A DNA stretch of 64,000 bases from Rhizobium binae (GCF_017357225.1 NZ_CP071607.1:1-64000), one strand, 5' to 3'; shown: positions 17,244 to 27,134, numbered from the stretch's first letter. Made by a program: numbers and translations. Notes: generated by a model from the sequence alone, not told the origin.

Positions 17244-20200
17244 TGTTGCGCCGCCACGACCTCCATCTTGCCGGTCGCCGTGCGGGCCGAAAGCTCGGGT
17301 CGATACATGTCCTCGACGCTTGCGGCCGGATGGTCGTAGGTGCCGGGAGTGACGGCGCGCACGACATAGGCGACGTTGAATTCCCGTTCGTCACCCGGCG
17401 CCCGGTTGAAGGCGGCGACGAAACGATCGTAACGGAATTCGGTATGGGCAGCGGAGATCTCGCCGATCCAGTCGAAATTCGTCATCTGGGCGCTGTCGAC
17501 GAGGTTTGGATTGTCGATCTCGAAACCGGCCGGCAGGAGATCGGTGATGACGATGCGCGACTGCCAGTCGTTGGTCTCGCGCACGTGGATGACGACGACA
17601 TAGCGTTGGTTCTGCTGCGCTTCGCTGACATTCGCCTCTTCGCCGTCGAGCGTGTAATAGCTGCGCTCGATGAGGAAGCCGTCGCCGCCGGCCGGCAGCG
17701 GCACGGTCGGCGCGGCAACGGTGGTGACGACAGCCGAGACCGCGTCGTTAGTCTGGTTGGTCAAGGTCAGCGGATGGTCGGCGAGCGCCTCGCCGGTCAT
17801 CCGGGCCATATAGGCGCCGGTGTGCGGCGCGCCGTTGACGTCGACCTTCAGGCCGTCATCACCGCCCTGAATGGCGCGGGCGGCAAGCAACATCCAGCTT
17901 TCTTCCTGGGTACTCTTGTATTTGCTGCGGCCCCATTCCTTGGCGACGGCCTTGGCGAGGTCCGGCACGACAGGCGGCACCGGCCGGCTTTCGGCGGCAA
18001 GCGCCAGGATCGCCGCGCCGTCCCGCAGGATCGTGCCGTAATCGGTGCGCGACAGGTTCACGCGCGATACCATCGATTGCTGCGACATCTGCAGCGCGTC
18101 GATGAAAATGTTCTTCGAGCGCTGGGCGTCGCCGTAGAGCGCCAATGCGGCGGCGATATGCGCCTTGGCGAGCGGCGTCGGGAAGTCGTTGATCATCGTA
18201 TCGGCGTAATAACGCAGATCGCTGATCGCCGCCTTCTTATTCCGGGCAAGCACATAGATGGCGTAGGCGATCTGGTCGCCCTGGCCCTTGATGTCGGTCG
18301 TGTAGGAGAGCGTATTCTGCAAGTTTTCGAGCGCCTGCACGAAGGCCCTTTCCGGCACGTCATATTTCATTTCGCGGGCGCGCGTCAGGAAATCGGTGAC
18401 GTAGGAATCGAGCCAGACGTCGCCCGAATCCGGCCCCCAGAGGCCGAAGCTGCCGGCCGAGGCCTGGTAGGACAGCACGCGGTAGATCGCGTCCTGCACG
18501 CGCTTGTGCACGTCGTCGTCGTTTTCGATGCCGGCCTGCTTGGCCACTTCGGCGAAGTAGAGCAGGGGCAGCGCCCGGCTGGTGGTCTGCTCGGCGCAGC
18601 CGAAGGGATAGCGGTCGAGCGTCATCAGCAGCGCCGGGATATCGAAGGCGGCCGAACGGGTGACGTTGACGCTGATTGCGGCCCCGGGCAGCACGCTGTC
18701 GGCCAAGAGATTCTTGTCGACGGTGAGCTTGGCCCCCGGCTTCAGCGCCAGCACCCTGCGTTGAGTGATCGGCAGGGATGCCGGGCGCACCGGCACGTCG
18801 ACGGTCTTGTCGAGCGACAGGCCGGAAGCATCGGAAAGATTGATTGAGACGCTGCCGGCGCCCGGCTGCCTGCCGATCAGTGAAAGCGTCAGTTCCGTCT
18901 TCGCGCCGGCCTCGAGGCGGATCGTCTGCGCGGCGGAGGCCTGCTCGATGCCAACCGCCTCATTGCCGGTCAGCTGCAGTTTGAAGTCGCCGGCCGGTGC
19001 ATCGGTATTGGCAATGTCGAGGCGCAGATCGGCCTTGTCGCCGGGGGCGAGGAATTTCGGCAGGCTCGCGGTGACGACAACCGGATCACGGATGATGACA
19101 TCCTTGACGTCGTGGCCGACACCTGATTTCGACCAGGCGACCGCCATGACGCGCGCCGTGCCGTTGAATTGCGGAATGTCGAAGGAGACGTTGGCCTTGC
19201 CTTCGGCGTCGAGCTTCACCGGGCCGGAAAAGAAGGCGACGAGCTTCTGCGTCGGCGGGCTTGCCTGCAGCGCGATGGCGCCGCCGTCACCGCCGGTCCT
19301 GAGCTTGCCGGTCGCACCCAGCGAGCCGTCGATCAGGCGGCCGTAGAGGTCGCGGATTTCGAGGCCGAGCTGGCGCTGGCCGAAATACCAGTCCTCAGGA
19401 TTCGGCGGCTCGTAGCGCGTCAGGTTGAGAATGCCGACATCGACGGCGGCAACCGTGACATAGGCATCCTCGTTGGCGCCCGCACCGGCCACCTGCAGGC
19501 CGATGTTCAATGGTCCGCGCGGCAACATCTTTTCCGGCGTGTCGAGTTTGACCTGCAGGGCGCGCTGTTCAGGATCGACCTTCAGCCATTGGATGCCGAT
19601 CGAGCGCATCGGCATGTGGCTGTCCTGCGCGTCGCCGGGACGGAAGAGCGTTGCGGTCACATAGGCGCCGGCGCCCCAGTCCGCAGTGACGGGGATGTCG
19701 ACTTCGCCGCCGATCTCGCCGATCGTCGCATTCTGCACGGCGACAAGCTTTTCGGTTCCGGCGGTCACCATCAGCTCGCCGCCGTAGCGCGAGGTGACTT
19801 TCAGCTTGGCAGTCTCGCCGATCTTGTAGCTGTCCTTGTCGAGGGCGATTTCCAGGCCGTCGGGCGTTTGGGTCGACGTCGAGGCGACGAACCAGCCGGC
19901 GTCGAATTCGACGCTGGAGGTCGGGCCGTCGGCATCCGGGCTTTCCACTTCGAGGCGATAGCGGCCCCATGTTACCGGCACCGAGATCTTGCCGCCGTCC
20001 ATCGTCGCGTCGACGCTGCCGTTGGCGACCTGCTCGGCGGTATAGACCGGCTCGTATTTCCACGCGGTTCCCTCGCGATACCATTGATATTCGCGGTTGA
20101 GGCTGTAGAATTTCCAGCGCAGGCCCTTGGCCTCCTGCTTCTTGCCGTCGGCATCGACGCCGATCACCGTGAAGCTGGCGATTGAATTCTCGGGCAGCTC

Positions 20201-22711
20201 GTCGGAAAATTCCGGCTTGATGCCGATCGTCGCGCGCTCGCTCTTGACCGGAATGACAAGCGAGCGTTCGATGGCGCGCCCACCCGCTTCCTGCATCCTT
20301 ATATAGACGGTGGCGTTGAGCAGCTGCGTCGTTGCCGGCAGGTCGCCGACGGTGAGGTCGGTCGAAGCTTCGCCGTTCTCGTCGAGCTCCGGCAGACCGT
20401 CGATCGGAAGGCGGGAATCTTCGCTCGCCTCTTCGTCGGCAAGTCCGAACAGGAAGCCCTTATAGGCGGGGTTCTCGCGCGTCGGCTTGACGACGACATC
20501 GCCTTCAAGCGTCAGGCCGGCGGCCGGGGCGCCATAGAGATACTTGCCCGAAATGGTGACATTCGCCGGCGTATCCGGGCCGATTTCCTTGGCCTCGGTT
20601 TTGATCTCCATCTCGGTGCGATCGGGCACGAAATCATCGACGAGGAAACTCTTGCTGGCGATCGCGCTGCCCTTGGGATCGGTATAGATGTTCATCGTCC
20701 AGGTGCCGCGCATGGCATTTTCCTGGGTGGCGAAATCGACGGAATAACCGCCGAGATTGCTGGTCTGGCTGACGATCCGCCGGTCTTCGACGCCGTCCGG
20801 GCGGCTGAAGATGAAGGTGAGCGGCAGATTCTCTATGGCGTTGCCATCGGTGTCGCGGGCAAGCGCCTGGGCGTGCACCGTCTCGCCGGCCCGGTAGATG
20901 CCGCGTTCGGTGAAGGTCAAGACGTCGATCGCGCCGGGTGCGGCGCGGCCGGTGACGCCGCGGTCGGAGAGGTCGAAGCCGGCCCGGGTCATGTCGAGGA
21001 AGACATAGTCCGACGTGCCGTTCTTGGCGGCGATGACGGCGGGCGTCAGCGCCGCGGTGCCGCGGATCAGGCCGGCGGTGAAGGTGGCGCGGCCGTTTTC
21101 GTCGGTCGTCGCGGTGCCGAGCACTTCATTGTTCTTGGCGAGCAGCTGCAACTCGACGCCTGACAGCGGCTTGGCCGAGGCAAGCGAGCGGGCAAAGACG
21201 TTGAGTCCGTCCGTGCCGGCATAGGTGGTGATGCCGATATCGGAGACGAGGAACCATTGCGTCGCCTGTGAATCCCACTCCTGCGCCGGGGCGTTCGGCG
21301 CCGTCGCGGTCAGCACGTAGATGCCGGGTTTGCGCTCCGGCAGCGCCTCGTCGACCGGGAAGCTGGTGACGATGTCCTTGTTGAGATCGTTGGCGATGTC
21401 GATCGAGCCCTGCCAGATCAGTTCGCCGTTCTGATCCTCGATGTTCTGGGCGCTGTAGCCGTCAAGCTGGCTCAGAAACTGCGAGTTGGTCAACAGCGGT
21501 GCGATGGCGCGATCGCCGATGCGGTAGAGCTTGAGGTTGGCCGAGGTCATATTGACCGAGACAATCGGGATCCCGCGGCGCGCCGTCGAGGGCAGCACGA
21601 AGCTGTCGCCGGTAAACCGCACCATCTGGCTGCGGTCCTTGACGTAGACGTCGATGGTGACGGGTGCTTCAAGGCTCTCGTCGACCGAAGACGGCAGGCC
21701 GGTGCGGAAGGTGATCTTATAGGTCTCGCCGTGCGTCAGCCCCTCGACGCAGATCTGCTTATCCTTGGTTTCCAGCGCCTTGGGGGCGGCGCCGTTCAGC
21801 GTCACGAAGGGCGTGTAATCGGTGGTCTTGATGAGCGCTTCGGAGAAGGTGGCGCAGGCCCGCGGCGTGGCGCTGTCTGCATCGACGCTGTGTTCGGTGA
21901 TGCGGAAGCCCTGCGTCGATTTCAGCTGCAGATAGGCCGTCTGCACGTCGTCGGAGGGAACCAGCGCCAGGCTCGCCTTGTAGGCGTCGAGCGCCGGTCG
22001 GTAATTGGCGTTTCGTTCCAGCGCGGTGGCGAGCACGGAGAGCGCCTCGGCGCGCTTGGCCTTGGTGCGCGTCAGCTCGTAGCCATTCAGCGCGTCGAGC
22101 ACGGCCTGGCCGGTGACGCTGCTCTCGGTGCTGCCGTAGGAAATGGCCGCACGCGCGGTTTCGAGCCAGAGATCGGCATCACCGGGGGTGATCGACAGCG
22201 CGCCGTGGAACGCGATCACCGCGTCAGTCAGATTGTTGGCGGTCATGTCGAGACGGGCGCCGGCCGTCAGGCTGTCGACGTTCTGGCCCTGCTGGGCGTC
22301 GGTCAGGGCAAGATTGTCCCTGAAGTCATGGGCCTGCTGGATCAGGTCATTGCTCAGGAAGGTCAGGCGCGGCGCCGCACCGATATCCGGCTCCTTCTGG
22401 GCGGCGGTCTCGACGATCTTGCCGGCGATGGCGCCGGGGAAGGCGTTCATTGTCTTGAAATCGGATTTCAGGAAGCACCATTTCACCTTGGGATTGTAGG
22501 TGAAGGCCTTGCAGCTCTTGTCGCCGATGCAGGAGGTCTTGCACTGATCGAGCGAGACGTTCTGCTCGGTGCGAAGGTCGAAGCCGAAGAAATCGGCGTC
22601 CTTGATCGTCTGGATGTCACGCTTGGTTTCCGCGGCGACGGCTGGAAAACCGACGGCGATCATGGACAAAAATGCGATGCTGGCGAAAGCAAAGAACGAG
22701 CGCACGGACAT
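17240..22711 (-). CDS. yfhM: Bacterial alpha-2-macroglobulin with thioester (YfhM-like) and N-terminal PAN/Apple domain
   Basis: This is a large periplasmic protease-trapping protein. The start at 22711 (MSVRSFFAF) follows a GGGGGG-rich ribosome site and gives 1823 residues with a clear signal peptide cut near AVAAE; an ORF start 21 codons upstream is less likely. A cysteine-rich PAN/Apple-like domain (CKTSCIGDKSC) occupies about residues 30-95. MG-type domains follow, and the thioester motif GCAEQ has its Cys at residue 1372, inside the terpenoid-cyclase-like thioester domain. There is no lipobox Cys after the signal, unlike E. coli YfhM, so it should be soluble in the periplasm or held another way. 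It is co-translated with pbpC. Confidence 0.94.
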   Translation of the reverse strand: MSVRSFFAFASIAFLSMIAVGFPAVAAETKRDIQTIKDADFFGFDLRTEQNVSLDQCKTSCIGDKSCKAFTYNPKVKWCFLKSDFKTMNAFPGAIAGKIVETAAQKEPDIGAAPRLTFLSNDLIQQAHDFRDNLALTDAQQGQNVDSLTAGARLDMTANNLTDAVIAFHGALSITPGDADLWLETARAAISYGSTESSVTGQAVLDALNGYELTRTKAKRAEALSVLATALERNANYRPALDAYKASLALVPSDDVQTAYLQLKSTQGFRITEHSVDADSATPRACATFSEALIKTTDYTPFVTLNGAAPKALETKDKQICVEGLTHGETYKITFRTGLPSSVDESLEAPVTIDVYVKDRSQMVRFTGDSFVLPSTARRGIPIVSVNMTSANLKLYRIGDRAIAPLLTNSQFLSQLDGYSAQNIEDQNGELIWQGSIDIANDLNKDIVTSFPVDEALPERKPGIYVLTATAPNAPAQEWDSQATQWFLVSDIGITTYAGTDGLNVFARSLASAKPLSGVELQLLAKNNEVLGTATTDENGRATFTAGLIRGTAALTPAVIAAKNGTSDYVFLDMTRAGFDLSDRGVTGRAAPGAIDVLTFTERGIYRAGETVHAQALARDTDGNAIENLPLTFIFSRPDGVEDRRIVSQTSNLGGYSVDFATQENAMRGTWTMNIYTDPKGSAIASKSFLVDDFVPDRTEMEIKTEAKEIGPDTPANVTISGKYLYGAPAAGLTLEGDVVVKPTRENPAYKGFLFGLADEEASEDSRLPIDGLPELDENGEASTDLTVGDLPATTQLLNATVYIRMQEAGGRAIERSLVIPVKSERATIGIKPEFSDELPENSIASFTVIGVDADGKKQEAKGLRWKFYSLNREYQWYREGTAWKYEPVYTAEQVANGSVDATMDGGKISVPVTWGRYRLEVESPDADGPTSSVEFDAGWFVASTSTQTPDGLEIALDKDSYKIGETAKLKVTSRYGGELMVTAGTEKLVAVQNATIGEIGGEVDIPVTADWGAGAYVTATLFRPGDAQDSHMPMRSIGIQWLKVDPEQRALQVKLDTPEKMLPRGPLNIGLQVAGAGANEDAYVTVAAVDVGILNLTRYEPPNPEDWYFGQRQLGLEIRDLYGRLIDGSLGATGKLRTGGDGGAIALQASPPTQKLVAFFSGPVKLDAEGKANVSFDIPQFNGTARVMAVAWSKSGVGHDVKDVIIRDPVVVTASLPKFLAPGDKADLRLDIANTDAPAGDFKLQLTGNEAVGIEQASAAQTIRLEAGAKTELTLSLIGRQPGAGSVSINLSDASGLSLDKTVDVPVRPASLPITQRRVLALKPGAKLTVDKNLLADSVLPGAAISVNVTRSAAFDIPALLMTLDRYPFGCAEQTTSRALPLLYFAEVAKQAGIENDDDVHKRVQDAIYRVLSYQASAGSFGLWGPDSGDVWLDSYVTDFLTRAREMKYDVPERAFVQALENLQNTLSYTTDIKGQGDQIAYAIYVLARNKKAAISDLRYYADTMINDFPTPLAKAHIAAALALYGDAQRSKNIFIDALQMSQQSMVSRVNLSRTDYGTILRDGAAILALAAESRPVPPVVPDLAKAVAKEWGRSKYKSTQEESWMLLAARAIQGGDDGLKVDVNGAPHTGAYMARMTGEALADHPLTLTNQTNDAVSAVVTTVAAPTVPLPAGGDGFLIERSYYTLDGEEANVSEAQQNQRYVVVIHVRETNDWQSRIVITDLLPAGFEIDNPNLVDSAQMTNFDWIGEISAAHTEFRYDRFVAAFNRAPGDEREFNVAYVVRAVTPGTYDHPAASVEDMYRPELSARTATGKMEVVAAQQ

Positions 22712-22919
22712 AGGTTCCCCCCAAGGATACAGGCGATGCTGGCTCTGACCGGCCGCACTCTCCTCACTCCTCACGAGATTGTCAACTCAACTTGAGGGTT
22801 GTTGCAACCTCGCACATGCGCTTTCTTCGGGCTGTCACATCGGCGTGAGCAACCGGTTTTTGATTTGCAGCTTTTGCAAGGGTGAGCAAGGATTTGGGCG
22901 ACCCCGTGGAGGTAGCGCT

Positions 22920-23624
22920 ATGTCCATGTCTTACAACCGCCGGCGCCTCGCCGCTTTCCTTACCGTCGCAACCATCTTGCTCGGTGCGGATGTAGCCGCC
23001 GCTGCCGAAGAGGCGGTCGTCATTCCGCCGCCGGATATCGACGAGACTGCCAGTTCGGGTACTGAGACCGCCATTTTCGCCGGCGGCTGCTTCTGGGGCG
23101 TCCAGGGCGTGTTCCAGCATGTGAAAGGCGTCGAAAGCGCCGTCTCAGGTTATGCCGGCGGCGAAGCAAAGACGGCGCAATACGAAACCGTCAGCACCGG
23201 CTCGACAGGTCACGCCGAAGCCGTCGAGGTGAAGTTCGATCCGAAACAGGTCAGCTACGGCAAGTTGTTGCAGATCTTCTTCTCGGTGGCGCACAACCCG
23301 ACGCAGCTGAACTACCAGGGACCGGACCGGGGCACGCAATATCGCTCGGCGCTGTTCGTCTCCGATCCACAGCAGCGCAAGGTCGCCGAGCGCTACATCG
23401 ACCAGCTCGACAAGGCGCATGCATTTCCGCGGCCGATCGTCACCAAGGTGTCGGATGCCGCCGGCTTCTATCCTGCCGAGGCCTATCATCAGGATTTCCT
23501 GACGCTCAACCCGACCTACCCCTATATCGTCTATAACGACCTGCCGAAAATCGAGAACCTGAAGTCGCTGTTTCCCGCCGACTACCGCAGCCAGCCGATC
23601 CTCGTCGGCAAGACCAAGGGCTGA
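22920..23624 (+). CDS. msrA: Peptide-methionine (S)-S-oxide reductase MsrA, exported form
   Basis: MsrA reduces methionine-S-sulfoxide in proteins. The ATG at 22920 follows a good GGAGG ribosome site; an in-frame ATG 47 codons upstream lies in non-coding-looking sequence. The 234-residue protein begins with a signal peptide (about 1-28, ending DVAAAAE), so it should work in the periplasm. The catalytic motif GGCFWG is at about residues 54-59, and the family motifs QTQYRSALF-like (GTQYRSALF) and PAEAYHQDF are present. No fused MsrB domain is seen. It is divergent from the alpha-2-macroglobulin gene. Confidence 0.94.
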   Translation: MSMSYNRRRLAAFLTVATILLGADVAAAAEEAVVIPPPDIDETASSGTETAIFAGGCFWGVQGVFQHVKGVESAVSGYAGGEAKTAQYETVSTGSTGHAEAVEVKFDPKQVSYGKLLQIFFSVAHNPTQLNYQGPDRGTQYRSALFVSDPQQRKVAERYIDQLDKAHAFPRPIVTKVSDAAGFYPAEAYHQDFLTLNPTYPYIVYNDLPKIENLKSLFPADYRSQPILVGKTKG

Positions 23625-23632
23625 TCGGCCTG

Positions 23633-24184
23633 TCAGGACATGATGTCGATCGGTGTGTGGTCGGGGACGCGAGCCCAGATCTCGCGCATTTCCGTATTGG
23701 TGACGGCAATACAGCCATCGGTCCAATCCCACAGGCGATGGGCTTGCCCGAGCAGGCCCAAGCCATTGGGCAGCCCGTGGATCATGATGCTGCCGCCGGG
23801 CGGAAAGCCGTTCGCTTCAGCCTCGCGCTGCTCTTTCGGGTTGGGATAGGAGATGTGCAGGCTCAGATGCGCCATCGATTTCGGATTGCGCCAGTCTATC
23901 TCGTAGCGCCCTTCAGGCGTCTTCTCGTCGCCTTCGCGTTGTTTGGGGCCGGCATCGGCAGCACTGCCCAGAGAAATTCGATAGGTCGCGATGGGAGCGT
24001 CGCCTTTAAGAAGAACCATGCGTCGTTCGGATTTGTAGACGCGAATAAGATCGGCACGTTGTTCCATCGGCGCGGCGGGGGGTGGTGAGCCGGAGCCGAT
24101 CCTCGCCATCACCTTGGTGTAGACAAAGAGGCCGGCGGCCGCGATCGCCAGGATGATGATTTTGTTTCTCAAGCCGATCCTCAA
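23633..24184 (-). CDS. L,D-transpeptidase (YkuD/ErfK) family protein
   Basis: The 183-residue protein has an N-terminal signal or membrane anchor (about residues 7-27) and a YkuD domain (about 45-183). The catalytic-site motifs are IMIHGLPNG and WTDGCIAVTN, with the nucleophile Cys in DGC. Members cross-link peptidoglycan or attach proteins to it in the periplasm. It is convergent with msrA, 8 bases from stop to stop. The substrate cannot be told from sequence. Confidence 0.9.
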   Translation of the reverse strand: MRIGLRNKIIILAIAAAGLFVYTKVMARIGSGSPPPAAPMEQRADLIRVYKSERRMVLLKGDAPIATYRISLGSAADAGPKQREGDEKTPEGRYEIDWRNPKSMAHLSLHISYPNPKEQREAEANGFPPGGSIMIHGLPNGLGLLGQAHRLWDWTDGCIAVTNTEMREIWARVPDHTPIDIMS

Positions 24185-24482
24185 TCCTTAGTCGAATGAA
24201 TAATCATATCGTGTCGTCGCGCCCGCAACCAGAGATGCGCCCTCGAGATTGGCCATTGGTTTTCGCCTTGTTGCCGACCTGTTAAGAATTCATCAACGTT
24301 AACAATATCTTAAATCACAAAAATCGCGTTTCACCGCGGAACATATCGTCACGTTCGCCGTTACGACAATGAGTTTCGGCAGGCACAGCTGCCGGAGCGG
24401 ATCCTTCCTTCGAAGTATGTGCGTAACAAGGGGACGTATCATGGCCATCAATGTCGTACGGCGCTGGCAGCGAGATGATCTC
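24185..24482. other. Intergenic stretch with no recognised gene
   Basis: About 300 bases between the divergent L,D-transpeptidase and receiver genes. It is A+T-richer than its surroundings (for example 24290-24330). Promoters for both genes are expected here, but no clear box or repeat stood out. Confidence 0.5.
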
Positions 24483-24881
24483 ATGAAACAGCGCGTATTG
24501 ATCGTTGAAGATGAATTCCTCATCGCCCTCGATCTCGGCGCGACTGTCGAAGGCATGGGCATGCAGGTCGCCGGCTTGGCGAATGATCGCGAACAGGCGC
24601 TGCGGTTGGCGCCGTCGGCCGATATCGCCTTCGTCGACGTCAATCTTGCCGATGGCCCGACAGGTCCTGAGCTCGGCAGGCGGCTGGCGCAAGAGCATGG
24701 CATCGCCGTCGTCTTCATGACCGGCAATCCCGAGACCGTCGCCGACGGCGTCAAGGGCGCAGTCGGCGTCGTCCAGAAGCCGGTCATGCCTTCGGTTGTC
24801 GAACAGCTGGTCAAATATCTTGCCGCGCGTCGCGCCGGCATGTTCGCGGTCGTGCCGGCGCAGATGACGGTTTTTGCCTGA
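24483..24881 (+). CDS. Single-domain response regulator (CheY-like receiver)
   Basis: The 132-residue protein is a receiver domain without an output domain. It has the acidic pair E9/D10 (IVEDE), the phospho-acceptor D52 (VDVNLADG), the conserved Thr in FMTGN and Lys in QKPV. It starts at MKQRVLIVEDE (24483); an in-frame ATG at 24441 is possible. No kinase gene is adjacent (the nearest is the hybrid kinase at 41786). Stand-alone receivers of this class are common in Rhizobiales, with varied roles. Its stop abuts that of the convergent TetR gene. Confidence 0.85.
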   Translation: MKQRVLIVEDEFLIALDLGATVEGMGMQVAGLANDREQALRLAPSADIAFVDVNLADGPTGPELGRRLAQEHGIAVVFMTGNPETVADGVKGAVGVVQKPVMPSVVEQLVKYLAARRAGMFAVVPAQMTVFA

Positions 24882-25586
24882 TCAGCCGGATGCGGCTGCG
24901 AGCTGCGGCTGAGCGTCGGCCTTCTCCGGCTGTGGTCGACCATAGGCCCTGAGAAAGGTACGAACTGCATTGCGGGCCGCCTTTTCCAATTCCGCGTCAG
25001 TCGGAATTCCTCCGAAAAGGGTCATCATCTGCAGGTCGGCATTACCGAGCGCGACGAACTGCCGGGCGGCGACGTCGAAATCGTCTATGACGAGCGCCCC
25101 TTTTTGCGCCAGCCGTGCGAGAAGGGCGGAAAGCGCGGTCGTCAGCTTGCCGGGACTGTGCTGGCGCCAGCTTTCGAAGAGGTGCGGATATCGCTCTCCC
25201 TCCGTCTGCACCAGCTTGCGCAGGAATTTTCCGTCATGGTTGCAGATGCAATTCTTGTTGAGGCGCACGACGAAGGCGGTCAGCTCGTCCTCCAGATTGT
25301 CGGCGTTGTCAGGGAAGGCCGACAACACGGAAAAGAGCATCGCGTTGGCGCGGTTCATGACATCCTCGACGACGGCGACGAACAGCGTTTCCTTCTCGCT
25401 GTAGTGATTGTAGATCGTCTGGCGGGAGACACAGGCGACGGCGGCAATCTCGTCGATGCTGGCGCCGGCAAAGCCCTGGCGGCAGAAAACGTCGGCGGCG
25501 GCATCGAGGATCGACATGCGCTTGGCACATTGCCCGCGCTGGCTATGCCCCGTCGTCCGGACTACCGGTGTCATGCGATCTTTCAT
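24882..25586 (-). CDS. TetR/AcrR-family transcriptional regulator (efflux-linked)
   Basis: The 234-residue protein has a TetR N-terminal HTH (SIDEIAAVACVSRQTIYNHY) and an AefR-like C-terminal ligand domain. The start is uncertain: ATG at 25586 or 25574; the longest frame begins with a TTG at 25622. It is divergent from a Bcr/CflA drug transporter, and the shared intergenic region holds inverted repeats overlapping a promoter-like sequence (25599-25635), the usual arrangement of a local repressor of a pump. Confidence 0.87.
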   Translation of the reverse strand: MKDRMTPVVRTTGHSQRGQCAKRMSILDAAADVFCRQGFAGASIDEIAAVACVSRQTIYNHYSEKETLFVAVVEDVMNRANAMLFSVLSAFPDNADNLEDELTAFVVRLNKNCICNHDGKFLRKLVQTEGERYPHLFESWRQHSPGKLTTALSALLARLAQKGALVIDDFDVAARQFVALGNADLQMMTLFGGIPTDAELEKAARNAVRTFLRAYGRPQPEKADAQPQLAAASG

Positions 25587-25598
25587 GAGAGTGAAGAT

Positions 25599-25635
25599 AA
25601 GACGTCTTGACGTTTTAGACAATGGCGTCTAGGTT
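25599..25635 (+). promoter_or_regulatory. Promoter with overlapping inverted repeats between TetR and MFS pump genes
   Basis: TTGACG (25607-25612), 17 bases, then TAGGTT (25630-25635) forms a rightward sigma-70-like promoter. Two inverted repeats overlap it: the palindrome AAGACGTCTT (25599-25608), and TAGAC-N6-GTCTA (25616-25631), which sits within the spacer and reaches the -10 box. This suits TetR repression of the pump. Confidence 0.55.
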
Positions 25636-25796
25636 TACAGGTGTGTCCAAATTTATTGACACTCTTGGTTCCGCCGCTGAAGATATGAGCTCCCAACTTC
25701 GTCTTCGCGCGAACGATCATCATTGTACCCCTAAGAGCACTGCGGCGAAGCGACGATCCGGCGTCTTCGCTCGCGCTTTTGTGAAAGATCACCATT

Positions 25797-26996
25797 ATGA
25801 CGGCTCCCTTCTTCCGCATTGCCCTCATTCTCGGCCTTTTGTCGGCCATCGGCCCCTTTGCCATCGACATGTATCTGCCTGCGCTGCCTTCGATCGGCCA
25901 GGATCTGCATGCCGACAACAACGTCACCCAGCTGACCCTTCTCGCCTTCTTCATCGCCTTTGCGCTCTCTCAGCTCGTCTACGGTCCGCTGTCGGATATG
26001 TGGGGTCGCAAGCTGCCGCTCTATCTCGGCATCGGCCTCTTCGCGCTCGCCTCGATCGGCTGCGCGCTTGCGACCGATATCGAAACGCTGATTGCCTTGC
26101 GTTTCGTCCAGGGCATAGGCGGTGCGGCCGGCATGGTCGTTCCGCGCGCCATCGTCCGCGACATGCATACCGGCGTTCAGGCTGCGCGGCTGATGTCGCT
26201 GCTGATGCTGGTCTTCTCGATCTCGCCGATCCTGGCGCCACTGACGGGCAGCGCCGTCATCGAGTTTTACGGCTGGCGCGGCGTGTTCTGGGCCGTGACA
26301 ACAGCCGCCTTGATCGGCCTCGTCCTGCTCGCCACGCAGCTTGACGAGACCCGCCCGGCCGCAGAGCGCAGCGGCAGCGGCCTCGGGAGCGCCATGACGG
26401 CCTACCGGCTGCTGCTGTCCGATCGCAATTTCCTGACGCTGACCTTCATCGGCGGCCTCGGCATTTCGAGCTTTCTCGTCTATCTCGCCAACTCGCCCTT
26501 CGTGCTGATTCAGCATTACGGGCTGACGCCGACGCAATACAGCTTCGCCTTCTCGATCAATGCCGTGTCCTTCTTCGCGGTATCGCAGGCGACGGGCTGG
26601 CTCGGCGAGCGTTTCGGCCTGGTGCGCGTCATGCGGATTGCCGTGAGCGCCTTCGCGCTGGCCATGGTCGTCATGGCGGTGGTGATGGCCGCGGGCTTCA
26701 ATCAGTTGCCTGTCATGGCGAGCTTCCTGTTCATCGGTTACGGCTTCCTCGGCCTCGTCATCCCGACGAGTGCCGTGCTGGCGCTTGAGGATCACGGCGC
26801 AATCGCCGGCACCGCCTCGTCCCTGATGGGCACGCTGCATTTCGTCATCGCCGCCGTCGCCATGGTGATCTCGAGCCTGTTCTTCGACGGCACGGCCGTT
26901 CCGATGGCCGCCGGCATCGCCGTCTGCGCCTTCCTGGCCTTCGTGCTGACGCAGGCCACGATCGGCCGCCGTGCTGCGGTCGCCGCCGCTGAATGA
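25797..26996 (+). CDS. Bcr/CflA-family multidrug efflux MFS transporter
   Basis: This is a 399-residue, 12-span major facilitator. The Bcr/CflA (DHA1) pattern is clear at the start (GPFAIDMYLPALPSIG, about residues 18-33) and in motif A (LVYGPLSDMWGRKLPL). It is a proton-driven exporter of drugs or small metabolites across the inner membrane. It is controlled, by position, by the divergent TetR gene. A GC-rich stem-loop follows at 27005-27032. Confidence 0.92.
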   Translation: MTAPFFRIALILGLLSAIGPFAIDMYLPALPSIGQDLHADNNVTQLTLLAFFIAFALSQLVYGPLSDMWGRKLPLYLGIGLFALASIGCALATDIETLIALRFVQGIGGAAGMVVPRAIVRDMHTGVQAARLMSLLMLVFSISPILAPLTGSAVIEFYGWRGVFWAVTTAALIGLVLLATQLDETRPAAERSGSGLGSAMTAYRLLLSDRNFLTLTFIGGLGISSFLVYLANSPFVLIQHYGLTPTQYSFAFSINAVSFFAVSQATGWLGERFGLVRVMRIAVSAFALAMVVMAVVMAAGFNQLPVMASFLFIGYGFLGLVIPTSAVLALEDHGAIAGTASSLMGTLHFVIAAVAMVISSLFFDGTAVPMAAGIAVCAFLAFVLTQATIGRRAAVAAAE

Positions 26997-27004
26997 TCAG
27001 GACG

Positions 27005-27032
27005 GGCCGCAGCCGGTCAGCCGGTTGCGGCC
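27005..27032 (+). terminator. Stem-loop after the Bcr/CflA gene
   Basis: A 12-bp stem with one G-U pair (GGCCGCAGCCGG with CCGGTTGCGGCC) and a 4-base loop lies 8 bases after the stop codon. There is no T run, so termination or mRNA-end protection is inferred only from its position. Confidence 0.5.
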
Positions 27033-27134
27033 ACCAATCAGGGTTGCGGCATCGGAGAAAATACTTCGCACAATTGAATATTGGTCGATAGCGCTATCTA
27101 GGCGTTAACGACATTGTCATTGCGGAGAATATGT

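Noticed and set aside
25622..26344. Plus-strand 240-codon frame overlapping the Bcr/CflA gene
   Set aside because: His/Arg/Pro-biased and out of frame with the clear transporter sequence.
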